Position numbers and translations under genes: made by a program
Part shown: positions 35,301 to 47,056 of the stretch, one piece after another
How positions within the stretch are numbered: the stretch's first letter is position 1
Layout: each line of letters starts with the position of its first letter
The notes under the pieces: generated by a model
Told to the model about the DNA's origin: nothing
What the model saw: the letters and a program-made list of their open reading frames with translations, nothing else
The model's database searches: none
From: Caprimulgus europaeus
Lineage: Eukaryota > Chordata > Aves > Caprimulgiformes > Caprimulgidae
Direction: 5' to 3'
DNA: 64,000 nt
Assembly: GCA_907165065.1 (NCBI GenBank)
Contig: OU015525.1
Location: forward strand, 5,892,537-5,956,536

Positions 35301-38028
35301 TAGCTTCAGTTAAAGAGCAGCTGCTCCTTAGCTTTCCATGTGCTGCTTGGCGCTGCACTGAGTTGTGTAGATCATGGGACAGACCATTCCTGGGCAGTAC
35401 CCTGTTCTCTCAGTCCTCTTGAAGCTCTGTTCCCCATGCCTGGAATTAAAGTTCCTGTGGTTCATGTGGATTCTCTACCTGGATCTGCTCTCTTCCTGCT
35501 CTCACCCTGCCTATGATGAAGAAGACCTTTAACTATGCAGAGTTAGTGGGATAATTTGACTGAAAATTATTCTCTACCTGTTTTGGATGTTGTGCAAGAC
35601 CCAAAGTGGCCCTATAGGATGCAAGAGACTATTACAATCTTTGTGGGAGTTGTGGGTTAAGTAACTGCATGGGGGCTTAGAATTGCAGAAGGCAGACATC
35701 TACTGGCAAATTCTTCCTGTCCCATCCTCCCATGTTCGTTCTGTACATGCTCTCTTGCAGAGAAACTGTTCTACAAACATTATAGAGAGCTGTAATGTAT
35801 TAAAATTAGGTTTAGATTAGCATCCTCCTACTTGGAAATCCAGGTGCTTTACTTATCATGAGTTGAGCTCTCTGGAGCTTGGAGACAACCATAAAGCTTC
35901 TGTGAACATCCTTAAATAGCTGTTCTGCACGTATAAATGCTGCTCGTTTGAAATCAACTACCTAATTTCCAGAGCAGGTGATATGTATTGCTCTGCATAG
36001 CTCTTTCCTTCCCTGGGTATGAGTTGCCTTATTCTTCTGATGAAGAGCATGGACCAGGGCCCACATTAGAAGTTTTTGTATTAAATACTTCTGTCTGGTT
36101 GAATTTTCCTTCTCTATTTAGTGGAATGTGCAAGTGGGCAAAAGAGAAGAAAATCCATTGGAGAAAAAAAAATGAAGGAAACAGTGTGTGGAAGATTTAA
36201 AAAATAACAATCAGTGGTAGTCATTTGGAGATGTCCAGATAAGATGGTGGAGGGGTAACATCACAATACACCAGTATTCTTGTAATCATCAGTGTTATCC
36301 TAACAACCCTCCAGCTCATTACAGGGGTATCATTTCCCCATGTGTGGACTAAATACATTATTTTTAAGGGCACCCTGAGATCTAAGCTGTGTTTTCAGTG
36401 GGTATGGGGTGGCATTACTACATGACCTCAGCAGAGCTCTGATGATTTATTTCAGCTTAAATTCTGGTTTATTGTCCAATTACCATAAAACAGCCCATGT
36501 GTCAGCTCAAGGTGGCAAGTACAGAGCACTGCATCCAAAGGAAATTTTAGGGAAAGCAGGAATAACACCAAACTGGTGTTGGCCACAGCTGGCATCCTGC
36601 CAGGATGCTGGGATTAAGCTGATGAAGGCTTATAAACAGCGTGGCTGGCCCTGGTTGTAGCTTTCCCCTTAATCCACATGGCACAGTTCCTCCTGAGCCT
36701 TGGGGTCAATACAGCTTCTGAGGAAGAAAAGCTACTGATGAAGGAGCTGCTTGCCTGGTGTCACCTTCTTCTGACTTCTGTGTTGGGAGGCTAATTGCAG
36801 AAAATTCCCAGCTTGTGGGAAAAAAAAGTGGAAAGACAAGTGGGTAAAGGATGATTGGATTTTGCTGTCAGCCTGAGGAGGTGAATAGTTGGAGTGTGGA
36901 GCTGTGAAATGGGGGCCTAACCCAGTGTCCTTTGAAATCAATAGAAAGCCTCCAACTGTCTTTGGTGTTTCTTTGTTCTTAGGAAGGGGAAGATCATGGA
37001 AATAGGAATGCAAAATGATAACAGGCTTTAGACCTGCAGAGTGCACACTTATCCTGGGCTCTGTGGAGATGAATTACCTGTCTAGACTCATGGAGAGACA
37101 AAACAGTGATGTTTGCCTTAAGGGAAATGATTTAAAAAAACAAACAAACAAACCACAAAAACAAATAATGCATTCAGAGGAACTGGATGGAGGTGTCTGC
37201 AAAAGATGAGGATTAAAGGCATGGTTCTTCTACCTGTGGCCCTCCTGTCCAAACCTGAGTTTAGAAGCAATGTAAAATAGTGCAAAGAGCAGAGGAGCCA
37301 GTTCCAGTTCTACAAGGAGATGGTGGCTACCATTAGCCAAAAGATAAAGGAGATTAATTAAAAAACAACCAATAACTTCTTATTGTAGAGTCAAAGAACA
37401 GAAAAGATCTGTTAGAGAGTACACAGGAGGGAGTAAACCCAAGTTGGCAAAAAATTGAGGGCAGACTGGTTGCCTTTGGAGTCTTCAATCTACCTGGCTG
37501 TCTGTGGGCATATCAGCCATCTTATGCATGGGACATCCTATAACTGCAGTAGAAAATCAAAATAGTCCATGACCTACAATGAGGTGTTGCTTTGCATACG
37601 TATACCTGAACTATGCCCACCAACTATGGTGGTGGGCACTATAGAAAGTGTTCATATGGATTCCTTGACAATTTGTAATCCAGTGGGGAGAGCACTCTGA
37701 GAGGGGGTCTTTGCCAGATAGATAGCCTCTAGAGAACACCCCTACAGGGACTAATGCATCTTCACTGGAGACCTTTGATTTATATGTTGAATTTATAATT
37801 TTCAAGAGAAATAAAATGAGCTCTGAACACTCAGCCTCTGCAGCTATGGTCTTTGGTGGCACATAGCTAGAAATTGTCTCAGAAATTTACAGACGCAGGT
37901 GAATACCCAGAACTTTACATTTAGTGATGCCCATCAGGTATTTAGGTGTGTGTCTGCTTTTAAACAGCTTAATCTGTTATGTAGGTGATATTAATATCTT
38001 TGAACAGCCAGTGAAGTGGGTTGAGACT
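32395..38028. other. Unique non-coding DNA, 5.6 kb without recognised repeats
   Basis: The longest repeat-poor stretch after the first 11 kb. Both strands are open across 34439-34825 (195 codons on -, 128 on +) with no domain recognised, so no gene is called. Simple motifs include GGCAGGCAGGCAG at 35139-35151 and CAAA repeats at 37139-37163. A compact palindrome, GCATCCTGCCAGGATGC, lies near 36592-36608. Confidence 0.45.
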
Positions 38029-38518
38029 CATGGAATCACAGAGTCATGGAAGTTTGAAACGGCCTCTGGAGATCCTCTAGTTCCCAGCTCAAGATGGGTC
38101 AGCTAGAACAGGGTTGCTGAGGGCCACATACAGCTTGAGGTTGAATATCTCCAAGGAAGGAGACTCCACAACCTCTCTGAGCAACCTCTTCCAGTGTTGA
38201 CCACTCTCACAGTAAATAAGTTCCTTATGTTTAAATGACATTTCCTGTATGCCAACATTGTGCCCATTGTCCTGTCAGTGAGAAGAGTCACTGAGAAGAG
38301 TCTTGCTCCATCTTCTTTACATTCTTCTGTCAGATACTTATACACATGGGTAAGATCCTCCTAAGCCTTCTCTTCTCCAGGCTGAACAGTCGCAGCTCTC
38401 TCAGCCTCTTCTTGTGTGACAGATACCCCCATCCCTTAATCATCTTTGTGGCCCTTTGCTGAACTTGTTCCAGTATGTCCACGTCTCTCTTGTACTGGGG
38501 AGCCCAGCACTGGATGGC
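38029..38518 (-). mobile_element. CR1 LINE fragment, about 490 bp
   Basis: The + strand opens 'catggaatcacagagtcatg' and continues with 'ctccaaggaaggagactcc', 'cagcctcttcttgtgtgac' and 'gtactggggagcccagcac', antisense to CR1 ORF2 C-terminal coding plus 3' UTR. The last 'gagcccagcactgg' marks the 5' truncation point. It looks like the subfamily of 24120-24605. The frame is broken. Confidence 0.9.
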
Positions 38519-39420
38519 CTGGCTACAAGCACTGTCCTTTGGAGAACATCCACATTGTCCATCAGAAAATGATCAAGGGAGGCAGGATCTGGAGCTGTGT
38601 GTTCTGACTCTCCACTCTGACAGCGAGGCCACGTTTTCTAGCCAGACTTGGAGATGATTCCCTTCTCTGGCTTCTCTTCCTCGCTCTAAAGAAAACCTGG
38701 TTGTACCAATTATCAGAGGTGGAGAAGTTGGTGAGTCAGTGAGTCACTGCCTTGTAGAGCAGCACATTTTTGTATGGAGCGCTGCACTGATCTGCCTACC
38801 TATCTCGGGTGAAGATTTATTTATGGTGCTCTCCAAAGTGATACTGTAATATCCTTTTCTAGCCCACATTCCCTCTGTTGCCCGCTCACTACGAGAGTTC
38901 ATTTTCCCCCCCCTCAAAGTGTTAAATAAGATTATAGCGTATTGAGGTTGAAGGGAGCAGGATATTGTTAGGATTTTTATCATCAAATTATTACTTTAAG
39001 CCAACTGGAAGTCTCTGATCAATCATGGAGAGCACAGTGTACTGGTCCTGGCCTTGATGTCCTCTCTCCTCTCAAAGCCCCATCAAGATTCGGTGAGCAT
39101 CCAGAGGTTACCTGAGGTAAAGGTGGAAAACATATTGGTGTGAACAGCTGCTCCTGGTGCTGGCTCCTTTACTCTCAGGGAGAGTTCAGAGGCAATAGAT
39201 TTGTCTCAGTGAAACATTTCTCCTGCTTGGTAAGTCGTGCTTCACTAATGTACTCATCTACCAGGAGGCTATTTTCAGTTCATGCCCATTCCAAAATCAA
39301 GAGCACATCTCCCCACTGCTCCCCAGCCTCCTTTCTCTGCCCTGGGCAGGCTCAAGGCTCTGATGAAGGCATCTGATGCCTGCAGGGAAATGTGGGTGCT
39401 TTACCATCTTCTTCAGTGCA
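38519..39420. other. Unique spacer between two - strand CR1 copies
   Basis: No gene or repeat is recognised. A 9-C run sits near 38908-38916. Confidence 0.45.
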
Positions 39421-39920
39421 ATCACAGAATCCAAGAATCATAGAATCATAGAATGGTTTGGGTTGGAAGGGACCCTCAAAGGTCATCTAGTCCAATCCCC
39501 CTGCAGTGAGCAGGGACATCTTTACTAGAGCAGGTTGCTCAGAGCCCCATCAAGCCTGACCTTAAATATCTCCAGGGTTGGGGCCTCCACTGCCTCTCTG
39601 GGCAACCTGTTCCAATGATCTACCACCCTCATACTGAAGAACTTTTTCCTCATATCCAACCTAAATCTCCCCTTTTCTAGTTTAAAACCATCACCCCTTG
39701 TCCTATTGCTACATGCTCTTGTGAACAGTTCTTCCCCAGCTTTCTTATAGGCCCCCTTCAGGTACTGCAAGGATGCTATAAGGTCCTCCTGGGGCCTTCT
39801 CTTCTCCAGGCTGAACAATGCCAACTCTCTCAGCCTTTCTTCATGAGAGGTGCTCCAGCCCTTTGGTCACTTCTGTGGCCTCCTCTGGACCTTCTCTAAC
39901 ATGTACACATCCTTCTTGTG
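39421..39920 (-). mobile_element. CR1 LINE fragment, about 500 bp, with an open RT C-terminal frame
   Basis: The + strand starts with repeated 'aatcatagaatcatagaatgg' pieces and 'gttggaagggaccctcaaag'. On the - strand, 39525-39824 is open for about 100 codons including [40 protein letters not shown] and [20 protein letters not shown], the CR1 RT C-terminus. It is truncated at about 'acacatccttcttgtgag'. An uninterrupted frame implies a relatively recent insertion. Confidence 0.95.
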
Positions 39921-41300
39921 AGAAAAGTGATCTGCTGACGCTGTCTATGGCAGGCAGAGCTGGCTGGCCACTAGTTTCTCCTCATCTATTTGAGTTATAA
40001 GAGTGGTCAAGTCACATTGAACTTTGATATAAAATTAGAATGTGTTTAGAGGCAAATTCAGTGTGTTGCCTGGCAGGGGACCTGCATTGCCCTCGGCATT
40101 GCTACATTTAGATTGCTAAGTGCAAGTGCTAAAGTGGTAGCTTCCCTGCTTCAGAAGTCTGACATCAGTTGCCTGGTGGATGCATGGTGATGATGTTCTT
40201 GTCATCTCCTGAAATACTAAATTTGCCTTATTTTGACTCATGCCATCCTTCAGTCAGTATACAGAGGCTCTTCAGTCTAATACCCAAAAAGTTAACCCAG
40301 AGTGAAATGGTTAATGAGAAGGGCAGGGGAGCAGAGAGAGATGGAGATGAGAGGGAGATGAAACGGGATTATCCAGGACAAGTTGTTTCAGTTTGCTGCA
40401 GTGGGATGAGTCACTGGTGATGGTGGCTAATGTAGATTGTGAGAGATGTTTGTGGTTTTTTTTTTTCTGAGTGAGATTTTCAATGGAAAATATGGTTTAA
40501 ATGTGGACTAAATTCGAACGATGCAATGGGGACAGTAAAGTGCATGTGTTAAACTAAACAGCTTTGCAGCCGGCCACCCGGTGAAAGGATTGATGGGTTA
40601 TTTATTGCAGATTATATGACAGGGGAAGAAATCTGGCTCATCAGAGGCCAGGGAAATTAAATGTTATTCTCCTGTCACGGTAGGTACTGAAATCAGTCTT
40701 TTACCTCCCGTTACCTCTTTTGATGAGCATGCAAAGCAGCCTATTGCTCGGTGGATGAGGCCAGCTTTTTAGAGTTGTAGCTGACTAATTTTGAGGGCAG
40801 CAATAACATTTCTGGTTATGAATTTCAGAGCATAAAATGTTTTCTGCATAGATCAAGAAAGATGACATCCCTGCCAGGTAAAATATTGATTACTCATTAT
40901 GGAAGTGTTTTTACATAAAGAGAGCTTCTTTGAATCATCAAATAATGGTGCTACTGGAAGCATGATACTGAAGCAGATCTGCCTTTCTTTTTCCTGTTTT
41001 GTGCAAAATTTTGACTTCCATAGGTTTCAGAAAAGGTCACCTAGTTTACACCCCTACAGGACTTGACCCTGTTTCCATGTCATGTAATTCTGTGCCGTTA
41101 TGTGAATACTGTGTCTCTACTTCCCTGTAGACGTGTAACAACATATATCAAAGTCAAAAAACACGTGTTGGGAATGTGTTAGTCCTGTGCTTAGCATCCA
41201 GTCCATGATACTGCTTCCCAAACCCATCTGAAATCTTTAAGCCTGGTTATGGTGGGAGTTCTGCACACACAGTCAGTGCCCTTGGTGAGTGATTTGGTTT
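39921..41300. other. Unique DNA, possibly containing a conserved non-coding segment
   Basis: The interval 40560-40930 is AT-leaning, repeat-free and dense in homeodomain- and GATA-like cores (ATTA, GATTA, TAAT, AGATTA). It resembles vertebrate conserved non-coding elements in texture only. No gene is recognised. A 10-T run lies at 40457-40466. Confidence 0.3.
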
Positions 41301-41545
41301 GTAGAATCGTAGAATGGTTTGGGTTGGAAGGGACCTTAAAGATCATCCAGTACCAACCCCCACTGCATGGCAGGGAAACTGTCCACTAGAACAGGTTGCT
41401 CAAAGCCTCATCTAACCTGGCCTTGAACACTTCCAGGGAGGGGGCATGCACAGCTTCTCTGGGCAACCTGTGCCAGTGTCTCACCACCCTCACAGTAAAG
41501 AGTTTCTTCCTAATAGCTCTTCTAAATCTACCTTCTTGTAGTTGG
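41301..41545 (-). mobile_element. CR1 LINE fragment, 3' end
   Basis: The + strand reads 'gtagaatcgtagaatggttt', 'gttggaagggaccttaaag', 'atcatccagtaccaacccc' and 'tgaacacttccagggaggg', the reverse complement of the subfamily that ends in ATTCTGTG-type octamers. It closely resembles 46723-47056, 54942-55128 and 63556-63690. It stops near 'ctaaatctaccttcttgtag'. Confidence 0.94.
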
Positions 41546-42662
41546 ACCAATGTTTCTTAAAGCAGAAGATATTTCCTGCTTTGAAAACAGTAGTCATTGC
41601 TTTGCTCATCTGACAACATCTGTCAGTCTGTGCCAGTCACAACTTATGTGTCTTTTTTCAAAGTATACCATGCTCTAACACCTACAGAGTCTAAAGGACC
41701 TTGGCTTATGCCCATGGCCTTTGGAGACCATTGCTATACAAATGATTAATAGTGATAGCATGTATGCTGTGGCCCTGCATGGCTGTTAGTACCAACATTT
41801 GGCAGGTTTTGGAAAGAATGCCGAGCATTAAGGTTTGCCTTGTGTCTGTTCTTGATGTGTTATGTAGTGCAGATAAGTGCTAACAAGTACCTAAGCAGGT
41901 AGAGCTGGAGAGGTGTGACTGCAGCTTTTCCAGGGGACGAGGCACATAGAAATCCAAATCTACTCTATAATAACATATAACAAAGTTTTTGGGGGACTTT
42001 ATGTGCAAACAGATTGCTTTTTACTGGAGAGATTTCTTTTACTATAAAGAACATGTTGTCTAGTACCTGACAATGGGGTTCATTGCATTCAGCTTATAAA
42101 AATATTATTTATATATCAGCAAAGATTAAGGACTTGAGCCTGTTCTTACTGAGATGGCTGCGAGGTTACCAAGCAAAGAGCACTCAGGATTATGAAATGA
42201 TTTGGTAAATCTGGATGAGATCAGCAGTTGTTGTTGAGAGCAGCATAAAAACCAGCACAGGCGAGGCAATCTGAATGCGAGCTGAATAGATGGGACATAC
42301 TGCTTCATGTGAGAGACAGTCGTACAGAGTCAAGACATGGGCAGAAAGCAAGGCTAACCAGCTTAGCTGACAGTTAGGCTGTGGCTGAGCAGAAGGAGAT
42401 AGTCGTGTGATTTACATGCCAGAAGAGCTGTTGGTTTGTTGTTTTGCTCCTAACTCTGCTGCAAGGCTCACAGGCTCCTTCGTTCGCTATCGATGCTCTT
42501 CCCTGCACAGCCTTGTTTCTGCTTCGGAGCTGCTCAAGTACCAGAGTGGCCATGTGGGGAGGGAAACGTTTTCCTAAAGACTTTGAGCTCATTGCAAAAA
42601 CAGTCAGGTCTTGGTTGAGAGAGGGATGCTGGTAGCAAGGCTGGTTCCTAAGGCATCTCTAG

Positions 42663-42722
42663 CTATATGTGCATATATATATATGTGTATGTGTGTTTCT
42701 ACAGCTATGTATATATGTGTAG
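42663..42722. repeat. Imperfect AT/GT dinucleotide microsatellite
   Basis: Interrupted TA and TG steps (including 'catatatatatatgtgtatg') extend over about 60 bp. It is a typical slippage-prone simple repeat and could be polymorphic. Confidence 0.85.
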
Positions 42723-44089
42723 CTGTTAGGCTGTTATTCTTAAATCTGCTTATCACAGACTTGGAAGTGTGTTTTAGGAGGTGATAAGAGAGGTAGGAGC
42801 ATAGCTGTACCCTCCCCTTCTCCACCCTAATCCCTCCTGATGTCTGTGTCTGGCCATGGAGAGAAGACGAGGGGAGCTTCACCAAGGTCTCTAGCAGGCT
42901 AAAGCAAAAACTCTCTCTGCTTTACAGCAAAAAGTAGTGTAAAACAAGGAGTTGTTGGCCTCTTGGGTAGAGGAAACTGCTCACTGTGATTATCTAGCAG
43001 AATGGTGTCCCTTTTGAAATAGCCCTGGTATGTGGCAGACACGTATTGGGCAAATCGATCAATAAAAGGCAGCATTTGCCAGCAGGTTTTATGCCAGAGT
43101 CTCTGAGTCAGTGTTCGGTGTGTGGGGAGTTTCTGGGTTTCCTGATGCAGCCCTGGTGTCCAGTAAAGCCCAGCAGTTTAGGAGCTGGCACTGGTCCGTG
43201 GAGGTGGCCAGTCTTCCTGCTACCGCTCACCAGTGCCCTGGATGGGCTGAAACCTTTTGTACAATGATTTCAGGAAGCTCAAAGGCACTTGTGCTTGTCG
43301 TGTGCACATGGAAGGCTCTCTAGGAGCACAGAGTTTGCTGTGGAAAAGGGAAGGGGAAGGGAGGGACAGATGGGAAAGAAAGTGGCAGGTGAGAGAAGAT
43401 AAATAGGGCAAGTGCAGGACAGACTTGGAGTCAGTGGTGGCCAAACTTCCTAACCAGAACATGCCAGGAGGAAGCAGAGATCATGACTAGCCATCAGAAC
43501 ATCCTCAGGATCCCTTGCCAGTGATTTCTCCCTGAAAAGACAAAGAAAATGGGAGGCTCACTGACTTCATGTCGTCCCAGGAGCTTCCAGCATTACATCA
43601 TCAGCTGTAGCACACCATAGGCTGACCTTCTCTACCCTGAATCAGACTTTGTCCTTTCTTGGTTTGGAACCCCTCTCTCAGATGGACCAGAGAAGATCAG
43701 ACTGCCAGGAGCCGGAGTGTGAAGGACTCAACAGGCCGTGACGGCCATGTCTTGCAAGGCCAGGAGCAAAAATGAATGTGACATGACTCTCCAGCCAAAA
43801 TACAAGAAAATATGAGGATCATTGTCCCTAATTTCTGAGTCAAGCAGAGCTTTGGTGATGTGAGGAATGGGAGGTGACACCACATGGCACAGCCACTGTT
43901 AGAGAGGAGGATGGCATGTGCATGTGTTCAGCCCTGCTCTGCAGCAACAGGGCAGGTATTTCCAACTGGTCCCCCTTCCCACAGACATACCAGAAACGAT
44001 CTGTTGAATAAGCTGAATAAGCTGTTTGACTACAAATACCAGTGAAATAGTAATTTTGGCAAAGAACAAGTTTTCTGGAAATCAATTAC

Positions 44090-44260
44090 CTGAAATTCAG
44101 CCTCCGGCTGGGTAAGGTCTTGCAGATTCCCGTATAGCTTTTGTGTTGCCTGATGGATTTCTTGCTTTGGGGATTGCTCCCTCCTCATTTTAATTACATC
44201 CACTTTCAACAAATGCAGCAAGGCGCACCCTTTAAAACCAGGCAGCTCTTCCCCATGCAC
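44090..44260 (-). other. Exon-like 171-nt interval, phase 0, function unknown
   Basis: On the - strand, a stop-free 57-codon interval runs from after TTTGAAAG to CAG followed by GTAATTG, a good donor. Length is a multiple of three. The translation is strongly hydrophilic in its second half (KMRREQSPKQEIHQATQKLY) and looks protein-like, but I recognise no family. The weak point is the acceptor: the upstream sequence is poor in pyrimidines and an in-frame TGA sits immediately before the AAAG. No partner exon is visible. It may be a real exon, a decayed one, or chance. Confidence 0.15.
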
Positions 44261-46722
44261 CTTTCAAATATGGGCAATGAGGCCATTGATCTTACCACCT
44301 TGTTACATCCAGAGATCATAAAATGAGACTTGTGCTTAAGTGGATTATGTAGTTTTGTTCAGTGGCTTCCTGTGGAGAGCAGAGACTGGGAGCCAAGATT
44401 TCTAGCTCCCTGCATTGCCTGTTGGCAATGGCTGGGCTCTTCCACAGCGTGTGGCATGGCCACCTGTTTTATTATTTGGTAGAAAGCTAAAGCTTCCTTT
44501 GAATGCACCTTCTGAAGGGCCTGTCCCACAGGGCTGGATTTCTTCTCTGTTTATTTCTTTCCTTTTTTCTTTATATGCTTCAGTCTTTTAAATTTGCAGA
44601 ATGCAACTGGAAGGATGCTATGCAGATGAGCGTAGAGATTGCAGCTTGTGCATGAATGCCCATGGACTCTTGGCATGACCTCCAGATACGCTGTAGGTGC
44701 TAGGAGATGAGTAGGTGGCTTCATGCCATGATATAAAACGTGTAACACTTCCTGAAAACAAAAAGAAGAGACTGAAGGTGGTGTACCCTATTAAGAAAGG
44801 GGAGTCCCCCACTCATAGCTTCAGCAAGGGCAGATGTTCAGACCTTGTTATGCTGTTACCAGAAAAAAAAAAATCATAAAATAAAATACTGGATTACCAG
44901 GAAATGCACAAAAAGCAGTGGGAAGGCAATGCAAAATGCTAGTGGAGGGTTAAATATGGAGAGTTTGTCCGAGGGATGAGTAAAAGGGCGTGTGCTACCT
45001 AGCTACAAAAATTTAATGGATGTAAAAACCAAAGAAAAGAGGGGAATGCTTTGGCTTAGTCAAAGGGCATAGCACTCAGCATTAATGGGGGGAAATTATA
45101 GAAGGTTAAAATCCAGGTTGAGTACAACACAAATTTGCAGTCAGATGTGTTAGTTTAGAGAATAACCTCCCATGGGGACGTGTGGCACTTAGTTGGCATT
45201 TTGTAACTAGGTAAGTGCACAGAAGGGGTAAAGGTGAATGGGCATTTGGAGAAGGGAGTGGTGTGTGAGCAGGTCTGTTGAGATATGAATGTGTGTGAAG
45301 CTGCATTGTGAGGACCCATGGGTATTTGCCCATAAATAATATGAACAGAAGAGCTAGGAGAATCCAGTGAGATGGCTTCCCAAGCAGCTACCCCAAGGGA
45401 TGCTCTTACAGGAAAAATCACAAATCAGCAAGGGTTTATTGGAACATTTTTATGTCCAGTGCTTGCTGTTCAGAGATCCCACAACCATTTTCACTTATTG
45501 ATGGACAGGCACCACTATTCCCAGTTTACGGATGCAATAAAGAAAAGACTTGGAAGGCCAAGACTTTCTGCAGCCACTTCCTTGGTTAGCAGCTGAGTTG
45601 AAAAAAATTATTATTTCTTATAATTTACGCTGTTCTCTGAAGCATACCATCTCTGAACTTCCTGTCTTTTTTTTCCCATTACCAATTGGTACAGAAACCT
45701 GCTGTACCCAAGTGCTACTGGGAAACTGTCTCTTGGAACAGGGGTAATCTCCAACTGAATCACAACAAAGATTGTACCTGTCAGATTTCCAGCACAACCT
45801 TTGAGATCTTTTAAAATACTTTTTAAAAATATTTGAAGCTGTAGATTTTTCTCCAGACCCAAAAGGAGAGATATCTGAGGTCCTTTCAGCAGTCACACTG
45901 GCAATTTCATCCAGGAAGCAGAAGCTTTTTGACTTCCTGTTGTACCTGTTGTCATGTCCAGTGTGAAGAAGCTCCTACATTCAAAATTTACAGGAAGCCA
46001 CAAAGTTCATGTGTTCATGTTTTTTTTCATCCATGCAGTGAGCACGAGGCTACTAACAGCTGCTGCACCAGGATCCAGGGAGGGAGGTAATGACAGCAAA
46101 TCAGGGGTTACAAATATGTCTCTCCTCTGGTTGTAAGTGCTGCAGAATTTCCAGATGATCAAGTCAGAGACCGAGGCGTCTGTATTTGCTAAGAAACTGG
46201 TATCTAGTTGAGAAGCTAATCTAGTGAAGAGTCAGTCTGGAGCTCTGAAGACATGTCCAAAGAACCACAACCCTTGTAAGTCTGCAAATGTTGGAACAAT
46301 TGTGAATTTGTCCTGAGACAGCGAAGTCCAGTGGCGACAAGAAACATTACATTTTATTTTCTTTTCTTGTTCATTTGATTTTCCTGTTTATTCTTAGCAT
46401 CATATACAAGAGACAGTCATTGTTGCAATCTCTTTAAGTCCTAGTATCCAGTTCTGCTCATTCTTCACTCTGTATTTATTTAATATGTGCAAGCAAAAGC
46501 TGGTTGATAAAACATGCCACTGAGCTGAATGTGGCCATCACTGGAGCAAATGGATTTCTTTTTCTCCTTAATGATAATTCAGATAAGTAGGCAATGACTC
46601 CTGGAAGATTTTGCACTAGGATAATGGAGTCAGAGGCAGCTCTCCTTCCCTAGTTACCCTCAAAGACTTGGTCTTAATGTGTCATGTTCATAGGCTTTGA
46701 CCACTTGATACTGTGCATACTT

Positions 46723-47056
46723 TCATGGAATCATAGAATGGTTTGGGTTGGAAGGGACCTTAAAGCTCATCCAGTTTCACCCCCCCTGCCATCAGCAGGG
46801 ACACCTTCCACTAGACCAGGTTGCTCAAAGACTCATCTAACCTGGCCTTGAACACTTCCAGGGAGGAGCATCCACAGTTTCTCTGGGCAACCCGTTCCAG
46901 TGTCTCACCACCCTCACAGGAAAGAATTTCTTCCCAATATCTCATCTTAATCTCCCCTCTTCCAGTTTAAAGCCATCACCCCTGTTCTGCCATTCCCTGC
47001 CCTTGTCCAAAGTCCCTCCCCAGCCTTCCTGGAGCCCCTTCAGGTACTGGAAAGGC
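46723..47056 (-). mobile_element. CR1 LINE fragment, about 330 bp
   Basis: The + strand opens 'tcatggaatcatagaatgg', 'gttggaagggaccttaaagc' and 'gccatcagcagggacacc', continues through 'ctctgggcaacccgttccag' and 'cccctcttccagtttaaagc', and stops at 'ccccttcaggtactggaaag'. It covers the 3' UTR and the ORF2 end of a low-divergence subfamily. Confidence 0.95.

Larger units (their letters stand above)
41546..46722. other. Unique non-coding DNA, 5.2 kb
   Basis: No interspersed repeat is recognised. An AT/GT simple repeat (42663-42722) and one exon-like interval on the - strand (44090-44260) are listed separately. Other open frames are under about 95 codons with no recognisable domain. Confidence 0.45.
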
